DNA of 64,000 nucleotides from the NCBI GenBank assembly GCA_963930645.1, contig OZ005662.1, forward strand, positions 4,035,436 through 4,099,435, read 5' to 3'. A model generated the notes under the pieces. The model was not told the origin of the DNA, ran no database searches, and was given only the letters and a program-made list of their open reading frames with translations. The DNA comes from Salticus scenicus. Taxonomy: Eukaryota; Arthropoda; Arachnida; Araneae; Salticidae. Position numbers and translations under genes: made by a program. Of this stretch, positions 33,877 through 46,249 are shown piece by piece; positions within the stretch are counted from its first letter, which is position 1, and each line of letters starts with the position of its first letter.

Positions 33877-36070
33877 CAGTGGCGTAGCGTGACATTTGAA
33901 TCTGGGCATGCTCTGAAGTCAACTATGGAAAGAACACTACTCATCAAGGAGATATCATTTCATCAAATTTAAGCTCGGATTTTTCCATTTTCTTGGTTGG
34001 TTGATTGTAGGATTCAAGTCCGATTGACTGTACTTGGATCCCAGGCCAATGGGTGGAATGCCGTCCGTGGGAGTCTTTGTAAGAGGTTCTAGCCAGTTTT
34101 ACGCGAGTTTCGTAGAAAACCACGGAAATCTCTGAACGGCTCGGTTGATGAGTGCGACCTTGGATCGATCCCGACATTTACCAACTTTGAGCGCAAACCC
34201 GCTCAGTCGCTGGTGGGCTTCAATTTCTCGGAATCTTATATAAAATTTTACATACAAATTTTGTCCCTTTAACTTTAAATCATACATCTAAAGGACTCTT
34301 ATATTATCTTATTGAAGGCCGCTTCACTAATAGCTGTATTTAAATGAATTTTCAAAAAAAATTTAATCACAATTTTTTATATCACTTTAGAAATAAAAAA
34401 TTAAAAGAAAAGAAAGACAAAAGGAATAGTGGGAACCGGAAAGAAAAAATCAATTAAAATCGCTGAAAACTTGGCTTTAGACTCTCGCTGCGTTCTGCTG
34501 TGTCTTCCACAACCGCACAATGTCGGACTGAAGACCCCACTGCTAGTAGCAGAGCCTTAAGGGAGCGCTTGAATGTAGGTGATTATCTGACCTCTGATAG
34601 TTCTTATACAAGAAGTTAATTGTTACAATTTTTAATAAAGTTAAATATTTTATAAGTTTAATTCTTTCTATTATATCACCATTTGATTTCGAGAAAAACA
34701 ATTCATTAAAAATAATAAGCGTTACTCTTCAAAAGGAGGTATGGCGCCTTTACATAAACAAATATTTTTGAAAACGCAACTATTATGTGTATTTTTTTTT
34801 TTAAGAAAGAAAGAAAGAAAAAAGAAAGTTTCGCTCAGGAAAAGATATAACCAAATTAAGAAAGTGTTTCTTGTTCAAAACTAACGTAAAAAAAAAAAGA
34901 AGAAGAAGAAGAAGCAGTATTAAAATTTTATTATATAAAAACTATTTAATGGCATGGCTTAATGGGAAAGAATGAAAAATAAATAGAATAGCGATCTTTA
35001 CTAAGGAATGCAGATGAAAAGAAAAACACACAAATTAGATAAAATTTAATAAAATAAAGCAGAAAAATTAACGGAACATTCCAAAATAAATAAACAAATA
35101 AAATAATTAATTTAAGAAATTCAGATTCGAAAATTAAGAAAAGAAAAGAAGCAAAAAAAAAAAAAAAAAAAAAAAAAAATAGAAAAAGGAAAAAAAAAAA
35201 AAAATCTATGCACACTTGCAAGATCAAAGCTACGCATCTGCCAATTTTTTATAGATCTGCGATCAGTGACCATCATAGCGCATACAGGCACACATAAAAA
35301 AGACATTAGGGGAAAAAAAAACTTTTTCTGGCACATAAAATAATTTTTGGAAATTTATCAAAATTTTATTTTGCAATTTAATCATAATTTTCAAATCAAC
35401 TTTTTTTTTTTTTTTTTCTTTTAAGTTTTTTTATTACATCATTGTAAAATGAAGTATAAGTTTTAATTTATCAATCAGTTGGAGTAATTTATCAATCAGC
35501 TGGAGAAACCAACTCTTTATGCGAACATCTCTACCGAAGGTAACAAAATCCCTAATAACGCGATAAAAATACCTAAAACTCCAGAATATGCTCTCCAAGG
35601 ATCGCATGCCTTGAATCGTTTACACAGCGGAACTCCCCTTGTACTTAGTACGAGAGAAAATTAGAGCGACGTTGAATATTCCCTCAAGTAGCAAAAAATC
35701 CCTATATCAGGGCATGCTTTACAAAGGCAGCATGACCTAAGCAATAACCGGTCAGCAGGAGAAGAGGGTGACGGTATCTCTGGGATGATATTGGTCAGCA
35801 GATGACGCCTAAACAAAGCCGGAGGGTACTAACGATAATAGTAAGAAAGAAAAAAAAAAGCACACGGATTTATCCAGGAATAATTTAACAAAAGAAATTT
35901 CCTTTCACTATAATTTTTCAAAACTGAATGACGGATAATGTATAAATGGAAGCGAGTATTTAACAAAATTAGTTGAAATAATTTATTTTAAAATAAATTC
36001 TGTTCAAAGTTTAGATTGTTTTTAGTGGGTATGCGGCGCATGCTTAGCATACCCAGAGAATACGCCACTG
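33877..36070 (-). mobile_element. hAT-like non-autonomous transposon, copy 1 (2.2 kb)
   Basis: CAGTGGCGTA at 33877 and TACGCCACTG ending at 36070 are perfect 10-base inverted ends. Both flanks carry the 8-bp direct repeat ATATAAGG (33869-33876 and 36071-36078), which identifies an 8-bp target duplication of the hAT type. The interior matches 51978-54100 in opposite orientation along its length, for example GGGTATGC.GGCATGCG at one end and CTGGGCATGCTCTGAAG at the other. It has no transposase. Long A/G tracts near 35155-35205 create spurious Phe-rich minus-strand frames. Confidence 0.85.
33990..34218 (-). mobile_element. tRNA-derived SINE inside the hAT-like element
   Basis: On the minus strand CAGCGACTGAGCGGGTTTGC is an A-box-like word and GTCGGGATCGATCC a B-box-like word about 40 bases on. 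They are followed by GTGGTTTTCTACGAAACTCG and GGCATTCCACCCATTGGCC. The same body lies at the equivalent place of the second hAT copy (53791-53960), where the A box reads GCGGCCGAACGGTT. That resembles tRNA-Ser/Leu type promoters. Confidence 0.5.
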
Positions 36071-37787
36071 ATATAAGGGTTTTTCACAAAGTAAAGGTGA
36101 AGATTGGATAAATTCACCCAGAGGCTATAACAAATTCAAAACTATTTAAATAAAACACATTAAAATAGGCTATTATTTACACATTACCTTTTAAATGTGT
36201 TTCTTTATAATGAAACTCCCTTTAGTGATTTTTCTCTTGTGCACGGCTTGAGGGCCTTATGGGGGGATGGGATTCTCTATGCAACAACCAACAATAATCT
36301 TCTAATATCAGAGGTTAATCCAGAACAAATTTAGTGCCGCACTGAGGCACTTTTCACAAAGTCAACTTTTGGCAATAAGGTACCTTCACAAAGTCAATTC
36401 TCAGCAATATAACACTACACTAAAAATTTTTATCAGCTGCCCTGCATCGAACACTTAAAAATACTCTCAATTTGAATATTTATTGGAGACAGCGGTAAAT
36501 ATCTAAGTAAACAACTTTCTTATCTTACACATAAGAAATAACTTGCCTACATATATATTTATTTTACAACTGCTCCATTTTATTTTTTAAATGTAAGTTA
36601 AAATTTAAAAAACTGCTTTCCACATTTTGATTAATTGTTCTGACGCATTATTAATTTTTACAAACTTATTTGATTTTTTCACAAATTATTTTACAAACTC
36701 ACAAATGGGGTACCATTTTTAAAAAGATAGATTAAACCCTGAATATGTTAACACTGCAACGTCCCTGATACCTCGTCTACATTTTTTTTATGTCTTGATA
36801 AAATAGCTCTCTTTATTCTTCACTTATATGACCCAGATTTTCCGGAAAATAACTTAGATGGGAATTTAAAAAGTGGAGCTTTAAGCGTAAAAAATCCTAT
36901 TTTTTGTTAAATCTGTACATGAAAGAAATATTTTAATAGCTATTCCTTAATCAGCATCCAAAAAATACACCAGAAAAACACATAACAATAAAGAAAAAAT
37001 TTCATTGGAGACCTGTGTTATCAATGAAGTATTTTACTGAAGAAAAAAGTTCCCTTTTAGCATTATAGGCAATTTCAGCATTCATTAACAGCTCAAAATG
37101 TTTGGATAGTTTGATATCACATAATCACAAGAAAAGTATAGTACTTCTTTATGTAATCAAAAAATAATTTTCTTTTATAGATAACTTTTCTAAACATTTT
37201 GAAGCTTGGATACCAATGGTAGGAAAGGCAAATTTCAAAAGTCGAAAAACAGAAGATTTTGCACAAGTTTTTTGCCATAGGACTTTTATTAAGATATTTT
37301 ACATAATTATTTTTAAAATGAAAATAACATGGTAACTTAATACATAGGACAAAATTTTTAAAATGTGTACACAAACAAAACTTACACCCCCCCCAACACA
37401 TACACACATTTGCACAGAAACACAAATCAATTTACAAACAAAACTTACACTCCCCCCCCCTAACACATACACACATTTGCACAGAAACACAAATCTATTT
37501 CATTTTTCATATATCTTTACAATACTTTGCATATTCAACTGCAAAGACAATTAGTAATTCTATTTTATTTTATGTGTGTGAAGACACATCTATTTAAATA
37601 TTTTTATTTCAATAAATGTATGATATTTCCTCTTTTAGAAACTTTAGACAACCTATAAATGCAAAGTTAGGTCAATGCCAACTTTGCAGTTTAAAAATAG
37701 GAAGATTTCTACTTGAAAGTGGGAAGGGAAAAAGATTTCCACTCCAAAATAGGAATTAAAGAGAATTTTTCTTTTTTAAACCCACCT
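36071..37787. other. AT-rich DNA with one short tandem duplication
   Basis: At 37376-37500 a unit of about 63 bp is duplicated: ACTTACAC, a C8-9 run, ACACATACACACATTTGCAC, AGAAACACAAATC. This produces the Val/Cys/Gly-rich minus-strand frames there, which I reject as genes. Around 36340-36410 CTTCACAAAGTCAA is repeated twice at short distance. No gene seen. Confidence 0.5.
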
Positions 37788-38165
37788 TAAAGCTAAATAA
37801 AATGTTTGCTGGGATTGCGGTGCCTTGCTTAAGCCTATCATAAGCGTAAATTCTGTCTTAAGATGTAAACAAAACACCAGTCGTATTGCAGTGTCTCACA
37901 ATCTTACGATGACCTCAGAGCTATCTTAATTGGAATTGTAACTGGATGTGCGCACAATCAAAACATAGCTCATTCTCCGTCTCCAACTGGCTGGCTTGTT
38001 TCTCCCGTGGGGGACTTACGTTTGAGGCAATGCAATACCAACTTAAGATAATTCTTAAACACACCCATTCGTATGACAAATCGTAAGATTAAGATCAATT
38101 TTAAAACCGAAGCACCGCAATCCCAGCCTTTGATGCAAACATTTGCCAAATAGCTTAAATTCATA
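37788..38165. mobile_element. Foldback MITE with GGGATTGCGGTGC termini (about 380 bp)
   Basis: The left end TTAAAGCTAAATAAAATGTT then TGCTGGGATTGCGGTGC is mirrored on the right by GCACCGCAATCCCAGC, then GCAAACATTTGCCAAATAGC and TTAA. TTAA-like words lie at both borders, although the right one overlaps the repeat, so a TTAA-type target is possible but not certain. The 64-codon minus-strand frame inside is incidental. Confidence 0.6.
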
Positions 38166-39374
38166 AAATATACACTAAATACTATGGAAAAACATTAATA
38201 ATGGAAAATGATTTTGCATTGCAAGATACTTGATGATCGATTGCTAGATGGAGCAAAAAGAAATGGGGGACAGGACAACAAAAATTACATAATTGTGAGA
38301 TTTAGAACAATTCTACCCCTTTACAGTCTCCAGAATTGAATGAATATTAATTCTGCAGATGGAGAAAGATTAGAAATCACAAGACTTATGCAACACATTT
38401 GATCATCGATTGTTAGTGTCACAAAAACTTATTTATAAGTTCTATAATCTAATAAATAAACTTAAAAAGGATATTTAAAATGTGGATGGAGAGAGATTGG
38501 AACTTGCAAAACTTCCATGAGGCGTTTGATTGTTGATCGTTAGCAGGGAAAGGTGAAGAGAGGGTTGCTATAGTTAGTGCTTTTTAATACCCTGTTTTTC
38601 ATACATTATTTAGTCAACAAAAACTATTGTTATACACATATGAGATTTATTATTAGTACAATTGATTAGTGGGGATTATAATACTTCCTCATGTACAATC
38701 TAGGAAGAGCTGATGAATTTGTGCTTTGTACAGAACTCGAGTTTTCATTTAACCAGTGTGTCAAGTTATTTTTGTATATGGAGATTTTTTTTTAAAAAGG
38801 GGTTTCATTTGGGAAAATTTTGGGGTTAAATCTGTTAAATATTTGAAAAACTTTTTTTTTTAAATTTCCTTTTTTCAAAGAAATTGAGTTGGGGAAATTT
38901 GAAAGCCTGTTTGGAGAAACTGACTTTTGACCTCTGACAACCATTCCTCTACCAAGTTTTGATTCGACCAAGCACTAAATAATGGCATTAGCATGTTTCA
39001 CAATCTTATAGCCTCACGTTGCAACTACTCTAAACACCAAGTTTTAGTTCAACCAATCGGAAAACTTTTTAGTGTATTAATATAAGGCCTTTCTTTAGTA
39101 TGTAGATGGAGCTGAATAAAAAAAAAAAAAAAAAAAGGAGGTGAAAAGAGCTATTTCTTGTTAACTAACAAATGTTTAATTAACACTTACTCTTTCAAAA
39201 CAACATCTATGAACATAACAATAAAATTTAATTTTTTATAAAAAACAATGAAATTTAAAATCTGATATAATTTTTTACTATATACTAGACACATATAAGC
39301 TTTTTAAGCTGCATGTGTATAATTAGTAAATGTTATTTTTCTCCCTGTTTGATGGAATATGTCTTTCAGAACAT
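38166..39374. other. Intergenic DNA with a degenerate repeat
   Basis: Three diverged copies of a segment with AGATGGAG(A/C)AA, CAAGA or CAAAACTT and GATCGATTG/GATCATCGATTG words occur at about 38235, 38401 and 38534. An A tract lies at 39119-39137. No coding frame. Confidence 0.4.
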
Positions 39375-39431
39375 TTTTTAATATAATAATTCTTTGCTAC
39401 ATATTCCATAAAAAAAAAAAAAAAAAAAAAA

Positions 39432-40526
39432 TTAATTCTCATTAATGTGAATAGGAAGATGTCTTTTCAAATAACACTTCAGAGAAAATCTTTTATCACA
39501 TATATTGCAAATGTAAGGTTTCTCTTTTATATGAATACACTGTTGGTGCCTAACTAAGTCACTTTTATAAGAATACCCCTTACTGCATATTTCACAAGTA
39601 AAGGGTTTCTCTTTAGTATGTGTTCGAAGATGATCTTTGTACTTAATTTTCTGAGAAAATCCCCTGTTGCAGATTTCACAGTTGAAAGGTTTGACCTCCT
39701 TATGATTAAGAAGATGCCTGTTTAAACCTTGTCTTGTTGCAAAACTTTTACTGCATACTTCACAAAGAAAAGATTTTTCTTTGTGAGTATAAAGGTGTGT
39801 CCTTAAATTCGATTCTTGTGAAAAGCCTTTATTACATATTTCACAAACATTAGGTTTGTCTTTATTGTGAATACGAATGTGATCATTTAAATGACATTGT
39901 CTAGAAAATCCTTTATTACATACTTCACAAACAAAAGGTTTTTCTTTAGTATGTACTAAAAAGTGCTTATTCAAATTAGCTTTCTGTGTAAATCTTTCAT
40001 TACATATCTCACAGCTGTAAGGCTTGACTTTTGTATGGATACGAAAATGTACTTTTAATTTGGAATTATCAGGGAATCCTTTATAGCATACTTCACAAAT
40101 ATATGGCTTTTCATCTGTATGTGAACGAAGATGAGCAGTTAAATGACCTCCTTGAGAAAATGCTTTACTGCATACCTCACAAACATACGGTTTTTCTTTT
40201 GTATGTACACGAGTATGTACATTTAAATCACTTTTTCGTGGGAATGCTTTACTGCATGTGCCACACATGAAAGGCTTTCCTTTGACATGAATTCGAAGGT
40301 GATGACTCTTTAAACCCGGTTTAGAAGAAAAATCTTTATTGCATTCTTTACATTTGAAAGGCTTCACATTGGAATGGACACGAAGGTGCGTGGTTAAATT
40401 GCTCTTTTGGGTACATTTTTTATTGCATGTAGGACAACTAAAAATTTTTTTCTTCGTAAGCAAGCTTTCACCTAATTCATATTCCTGGGAAAGTTTATCT
40501 GTGCTTTTATCACAAATGGAAGTCAT
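39432..40526 (-). CDS. C2H2 (Kruppel-type) zinc-finger protein, 12 fingers
   Basis: This is an intact single-exon frame of 364 residues from the start chosen here. The frame is open further upstream to 40625, but the residue-34 methionine of the longer frame (MTSICDKS) aligns with the first methionine of the duplicate (MASTCEKG) and lies in AAAAATGAC. After a linker-free N-terminus of about 30 residues (LSQEYELGES) come 12 tandem C-X2-C-X12-H-X3/4-H fingers. Most are joined by TKEKP(F/Y) or related H/C links, and all twelve keep both cysteines and both histidines. Fingers 2 and 11 have an extra residue between the histidines. The C-terminus follows the last finger within a few residues (INEN). 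Family knowledge predicts a nuclear, sequence-specific DNA-binding protein. No KRAB, BTB, SCAN or ZAD domain is visible, so regulatory partners and target are unknown. Confidence 0.9.
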   Translation of the reverse strand: MTSICDKSTDKLSQEYELGESLLTKKKIFSCPTCNKKCTQKSNLTTHLRVHSNVKPFKCKECNKDFSSKPGLKSHHLRIHVKGKPFMCGTCSKAFPRKSDLNVHTRVHTKEKPYVCEVCSKAFSQGGHLTAHLRSHTDEKPYICEVCYKGFPDNSKLKVHFRIHTKVKPYSCEICNERFTQKANLNKHFLVHTKEKPFVCEVCNKGFSRQCHLNDHIRIHNKDKPNVCEICNKGFSQESNLRTHLYTHKEKSFLCEVCSKSFATRQGLNRHLLNHKEVKPFNCEICNRGFSQKIKYKDHLRTHTKEKPFTCEICSKGYSYKSDLVRHQQCIHIKEKPYICNICDKRFSLKCYLKRHLPIHINEN

Positions 40527-41092
40527 TTTTGATACATAAACAATCAGATGGATGTGTAAATTAGCTTCACAGAAAATTTTTTGCACGATATATTGAGGAT
40601 GAATTGTTTGAAACCTAAATACCATATAAATAAAAGTGTAAAATAGTGTTTATTTTATAACTTATTGATACTTTTTTCTAATTTTTACTTCTGAAAAAAT
40701 AGTTTTATCTATATGACTAAGATTTCTAGCAAACTAAGATTTCTGTTAAATATTTTTTTCAAATATCACACCAAAGAAAAGTTTATCTAAATGTGATTTC
40801 TGATTATACTTTTTTTTTTTGATTGCATGAAATTATTAGATATTAAAAATCTTTAGAAAGTACACACAATTAAAAATGCTAACACAACACTTATCTATAG
40901 AATAAATGCATTAAAAAAGTATAGAGCAGCCAGATAACAATTCTGTTCCATAAATAATTGTTAATCACTAACAGAAAAGAAAAAAATTCAGATTAAAGTA
41001 GCATCTTGAATTGTACCATTGTTTATTTATGAAAGCAAAACATTTGTGGATATATATATATACATATGAGGAAAATATGTATTATCAGTCTT

Positions 41093-41166
41093 GGATATTA
41101 CTGAATGTTTTTTGTTCTGGTAAGTTCGAAATATCTCTTGAGAAGAAATTTGAGAAACTTCTGCAC
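41093..41166 (-). other. Possible 5' untranslated exon of the zinc-finger gene
   Basis: On the minus strand TATTATTACAG precedes GTGCAGAAGTTTCTC at 41166, a plausible splice acceptor followed by about 70 conserved bases (CTCAAGAGATATTTC). The same acceptor-plus-segment exists in the second duplication unit (48602-48677), with a third shorter relative at 48030-48088. Conservation of the block upstream of the gene fits an untranslated exon; no donor is obvious. Confidence 0.3.
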
Positions 41167-41200
41167 CTGTAATAATAATATTAAAAATATTAGTTCTGTA

Positions 41201-44200
41201 AAACAATACATTACTTAAATATATATATATATATATACAGGGTGATTAGAAAAAACTTCCCTGATATATGAGATCATAGCTACCATACTGTTCCGAGAAA
41301 CTGAATAAAAATTTGGTGGAAGGTATTTTGAGGGTTAAATTCAATATTTAGCAGTTAGTAAGCTTTAAATTTAGAATTTTGCTATTTAAAATGTTATTAA
41401 TGTTTTTCTTTCAGGCTACAATGCTTTAATTCATGGGTAATTGGTTATTGCTTGATGCTTGTGTGTTGTATTCAATTGACTGTATCAAGTTATTTAGTTA
41501 AAATGAATGTAGTATATGAAGAAAAAATTCAGGAACAATGTAGTAAGCAATTGGGAAAAAAAAAAAAAAAAAGATCTAGTAGCAGAGAATTCAAACACAG
41601 CGAAAAAAGAAATATAAGAAAATAGAGAAGAAAGTGTATTGAAGGGGAGGGGGGGGGGAGGGTCTATTTATTGCGTAATCGTGTAACCATAAACAAAGTA
41701 ACAGGAAGGGGAGGGAGAGCAGCATACCTCCCCGTCCATTTTTAATGGACAAGATTTTGTAATTTATAGTATAATTTTTGTAATTTATAGTATTTTATAT
41801 TTAAATCTAATTGTCGTGTTGAAAGATTGTTTGCACCTCTGGATTAAAAAAAAATCACCCCTTTCATTTGGTACTGAATTTGTAACGATAGAACTGATAT
41901 TTCTAATTTATTCTGTTGTTACACAAAACTGGACTACAAAATCTCCAGAGTGAAACTAATAGTACTTCATCTTATTAACAATTTGGCTTCTGGTGAATTA
42001 AAATTTTAATTGGTTGGTTGGTGAAATTGGTCTTAAAAGTTTCAAATTTTGAAGGTGAATTAAAAAAAAAAAAAAATAAATAAATAAACTGCGAGGACTT
42101 TGCATGGATTTGCTAGAATAAAAAATTTACTAAGGTTGTATCCACCAAAAAACAAAATAGTTAATATCACCATTTCATTGGTTTTCTTGCTGTGCTGCAA
42201 TTTTTTTTTTGGTCGGCCAGATCAAACCTTCCCATATATACTTATTTATAATTTAGTATAATTTAAAAGCTTCAGGGCAGTGCAATTTACTTCAACGACT
42301 TCTGCTCCCTTTTTCTGTTTAATTTTCACTATATTGTACATTGTGATCTACATTTGAAGAATTTATGCTGATTTGTTTTTCGTATATCCAAGTACTGCAT
42401 ATTTTTCTTTCTTCATTGCATTGAAACACAGAAATCTCTGCCTGTGATTTTAATTGAAGCTGTTTAATTTTTGTCTGGTAGCTGCTTTCGATTTTTTAAG
42501 ACAGATCCGCATGCATACATTTCTTTAATGAGTAATTCTCGAAGCAGTTTGACACTTGTAAAAAATCTGTCAAAATATAAGGCATTTAGCTTTTAATGGC
42601 TCTGTTAAATTCATCACGGCATCGTAACCTAACCCATTATTTGTTCTTCAGACTGCATCATTTTTACCTCCATATACATTAAAGTTATAAACATATCCAA
42701 GAAATGAAATGAATAGCATACATTTTTTCTAGCCTCCCCCGAGGTTTGTTTGTGCTGTAGTATAAATAGTTGGCTATCTCTGGCTCATAGAAAATTTTTC
42801 TGGCTCCTAAGGTATTGGAACTTTCGTCTGTTTCTGCTTCTGTGCATATAAAGAATGTAGGACAGTTTCACTTTGTTTAGTGCAGTTTAAGGATGTTAAA
42901 GGCACCTATCAGAAATTATGTCTACAAATGTAAAGTAATTAGAATTCTCTTGGATACTTGTCCCTGAACATGAACCATTTTATCTGAATTACAATAAAGT
43001 GTTTTCAGTAGCATGCCAATGTGATACAGGTTTAGAATACAAAAGTAGGATTTGCTGATGATATTTATTCTTGAGTTGCATGATAAAAGTCTTGCACAAA
43101 CAAACAACTGCCAAAAACATGATTATTATTTTTATTTGTTTTATTTTTTAAGGTAACGAACCTCCCCCCCCCCCCCCAAAAAAAAAAAAATAAATAAATA
43201 AATAAATAAATAAAATAAAATAAAATAAAAATAAAAAAATCTGTGGAAAGAAGCAAAATTTCAATTTTGAAAATTTGGCCCCAAAATAATATTTTCTTTA
43301 CCTTACATGGGTAAAAGAAAGTAAAAATTACAGATTTAAAAATCAGCATTTTAAAACCCCAGGCAAAATTATCAAGTCACATAATCTTTAATAATAATAA
43401 TAATTTTACTTTTCAAGAATAGGTTTGGCAACATGTTAGAATCTAAGTGTGGATACTTCAATCATTTGATGAGATCATGTCAATTGTTGAATAAATTTCT
43501 TTGAGTAATTTTCACTAGGACACATGTATGAGAAACTTTCATTGTATGGTTTAAATCATTTATTATTCACTTAATATGTACAAAATTCAATAAAAATAAA
43601 TATTTAGATTTGTATACAGTTTAGATCAATAAACAGAAGACTGTTACAAGTACAAAATAGCTTGTACGCATCAATTTATATTTCATACATTAATTTATAA
43701 TCATAAATAATTTTTTTTTAAAGAAATTCATGCACGGCATTTAAATGTAATAAAAAATTCATCATTACAAATTGCATAATATTAAATATTTAGATAAATA
43801 TTAACATATTGAAGATTAAATATTATCAAAACAGAAAATTATTATTATATTTTAATAATGAAAAAAAAAAAAAAAATTATGCAAACTTAGAAATTAATAA
43901 AAAAATATTAGGTAGTTAACATTAAAATGAATTAGAACATTCAAGAAAGATGTCATTTGTTGCAAAAATTCTAAGATTTTGTAAATGTATCATCAGTTTC
44001 CTGAAATTTCGTGCACAATTAGCAAAATTAATTTCGCTTTAAAATGTTTAAAAACTGTCTTTATCATGTTAATAACAATAACTGAAGTTCTTTTCATTAT
44101 TGTTCCATGATAAATATAATAAAGTTAGGAAAGAAGAAGAAATAGAAAAAAAAAAAAAAAAAAATCTGTTTAGAGAAATTTGATTTATGAAATGCCAGAG

Positions 44201-44275
44201 AAAATTCTTTACATTAAACATTTGAATGTTAGACTGAACCAAAAATTGGTATTTCAGTTGCAGCAATATGCTAGG
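41201..44275. other. Intergenic DNA, no gene seen
   Basis: (TA)n at 41219-41238 is followed by ACAGGGTGATTAGAAAAAAC, a word resembling transposon termini. An A tract (41560-41573), a G tract (41645-41660), repeated short A tracts and (AAT)n at 43390-43403 also occur. Frames at 42922-43349 and 44069-44266 are low-complexity or carry poly-Phe and have no domain. Confidence 0.45.
43162..43238. repeat. C tract, A tract and (AAAT)n/(AAAAT)n microsatellite
   Basis: A run of C (about 15), then A, then (TAAA)n, then (TAAAA)n lie in direct succession. The C/A junction on the minus strand gives an artificial Phe-Trp-Gly stretch. Confidence 0.85.
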
Positions 44276-44668
44276 TTAATGGCCCTCTTCACTTACAGTC
44301 GCCGGAAGCCCGAGCCAATGTTATTCTATGGGGAAATTTTCTTTACAAATAACTTATTAACTAATACATACTTTTAAATTCTGTTTTCACATTCAGAAAA
44401 TTCCCAACTGTTAAATTGACGGACCTTTTTTAAAAATGTATTTTTTTAATTTTTAATATTTTATTTTGAAATTGCAAAATGAAAAAAAAAAAATCACATA
44501 TTGAAAATTTGTATTTTGCAGTCTGTCAATTTAATAGCTGGGAATTTTCAGAATGTATAAACAGAATTTAAAAATATGTATTAGTTAATAAGTTATTTGT
44601 AAAGAAAATTTTCCCATAGAATAACATTAGTTCGGCTTTTACCGGCGGTGAGTGAAGCAGGCCTTTAA
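44276..44668. mobile_element. TTAA-flanked foldback element (385 bp, long arms)
   Basis: TTAA at 44276-44279 and 44665-44668 flank an element whose arms pair over about 150 bases: TGGCCCTCTTCACT with AGTGAAGCAGGCC. Further in, ATGTTATTCTATGGG, TTTCTTTACAAATAACTTAT and TAATACATA.TTTTAAATTCTG are mirrored. The centre is AT-rich. The TTAA target suits piggyBac-type or similar transposition; no protein is encoded. Confidence 0.7.
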
Positions 44669-45489
44669 TGCAACGATAAAGTGGTGAAACCAACATTGAT
44701 TTGATTCTTCTTGCTGAAAAAAGTTTTACTATCTGATGGTTGCAACCACCAGTGTTGCCAGATTTGGGACATTTTTGGGGACCAAATACTTCCAGGGAAT
44801 TTTGTGAAGAATTCTGAGGAATTTTTCATAATTTTTGTCTTACATTAGTTATTCTGATTAGTTTAATTCTGGAGTAAGTAAGTGACCAATCAGAAATCAC
44901 ACCCAGACATCAAATTTATCATTTTCGGTGTGTGGAATTCTTTTTGTTCCTTGTATACTTTCATTGTACAGTCGGGGGAAAAGAAAATGCAACACTCGAT
45001 GTAACTTTGTAGCTAATCAATGCCTAAAAATGTAATAGGTATCATTTGACTGGGAATTGTTAGTACTTTTAGAAAATGAAGTTAATTTTTTTTTAATTGG
45101 GGGTCGTTCATGTATTAAAACTCGCACAACTTTGATTTTTTCAATAGTAATACCCTATTTCTTTTTTATATTTGAATTCTTAGGGTCGCGACGATGCGAA
45201 AAAGTATATTGGTTGTATATTTTACTTATTATTATTATTTTTTAGAGTTATAAACATTCAAAGTTTGAATGTGCTAATATTAAATTCATATTTCAAACTT
45301 TTATTAATATCTTCACAAAAAATAATTTGATCAATATATTTCTTTTTTTACAAGATACAGTGAAGAAACCCAAACACAATCCGTTATCACTTTCGATTCT
45401 GAAAAATATTAATAAATTCATGTTTAAAAGAATTATGAATTATAACCTATATTAATTTTTACACAAAAGGAATCCTAATGCTGAAAAAT
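44669..45489. other. Intergenic DNA, no gene seen
   Basis: CAGTGTTGCCAGATTTGGGA (about 44751) is reminiscent of a transposon end but has no mirrored partner that I can find. The remainder is AT-rich with short incidental frames. Confidence 0.4.
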
Positions 45490-46190
45490 ATGGGTGTGTA
45501 AATTTGCAGTTTACGAATTTTTTAACGTGGCAGTATAGGGCAAAATTTCACATAAACGTCAATTTTTAGATATATTTTCACCGTAAAGATGTCAGACTAC
45601 TTTTGAAATATTATTTCGGACACTGGCATGAATATTATTCACTATGAATTTTCCAATATAAAAATTTCATAACTTACTGGAAATTTACGAATTTTTTAAC
45701 ATGGCAGAATAGAGCAAAATTTCACATAAACGTCAATCTTGAAGGATATTTTCATCGTAAAGATGTCAAATCACTTTTGAAATATTATTTAGGATACTGG
45801 CATGAATATCATAGACTATGATTTTTCCAATTTAAAAAATTCGAAAGTTACTTGGAATTTACGATTTACTTAACATGAGCATAAACTTCCATTCTGAGGA
45901 TCATAAATACATTAGACAACTTCAAAATTACATTTATGATATTTGTTTGAACATGATTGAATACAAATATTCAAATAGGAAAATTTCATAAATTATTCGT
46001 AATTTACGATTTTATCAACATAGCGAAATTGAAAAAATCTTCATATAAATATAAATTTTGAGGATTATTGCATTAGAAATAGTAGCATGAAAACTAAACA
46101 ACGGAATTGACCCTGATAAAATAAATTAATAGATTAGAATAAGATAAATATATCAAAGTGAATGGTGGCTAGCGTATTAGGCGGGGATTA
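45490..46190 (-). mobile_element. HINE-like repeat, type B copy 2 (truncated at both ends)
   Basis: Read on the minus strand it follows type B copy 1 from about position 31940 (ATCCCCGCCTAATA, ACCATTCACTTTGATATATT) through its tandem units (ATCGTAAATTCC, GACGTTTATGTGAAATTTT, CTGCCACGTTAA). It lacks the terminal AGTTCCCCAT motifs. Its right edge at about 46190 coincides with the border of the duplicated zinc-finger block (46195), so the element may mark the duplication breakpoint. Confidence 0.65.
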
Positions 46191-46249
46191 CATTTACATT
46201 TCTCAATATAATAATTCTTTGTTATATATCCCATTAAAAGAAAAAAAAA

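Larger units (their letters stand above)
39375..41200 (-). repeat. Segmental duplication unit 1 (zinc-finger gene plus upstream DNA)
   Basis: Similarity to 46195-48720 begins just beyond the 3' end of the zinc-finger frame (AATATAATAATTCTTTG at 39380 and 46205). It covers the whole gene and reappears in upstream DNA (GAAAGCAAAACATTTGTG at about 41031 and 48556; CTCTTGAGAAGAAATTTGA at about 41133 and 48645). Both units keep the same orientation, so this is a direct duplication with about 6.8-7.5 kb offset. Confidence 0.75.

Noticed and set aside
34946..35336. Phe-rich minus-strand frames with transmembrane-like stretches
   Set aside because: Hydrophobic runs are encoded by poly(A) tracts inside a hAT-like element; no signal peptide or domain pattern.
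37117..37490. Two minus-strand frames with Cys/Val/Gly repeats
   Set aside because: Produced by a 63-bp tandem duplication containing C tracts and CA-rich words.
40031..40539. Plus-strand frames opposite the zinc-finger gene
   Set aside because: Antisense shadows of the tandem finger codons.
41219..41270. Transposon end at ACAGGGTGATTAGAAAAAAC
   Set aside because: The word looks like a terminal repeat but no mirrored partner or target duplication was found nearby.
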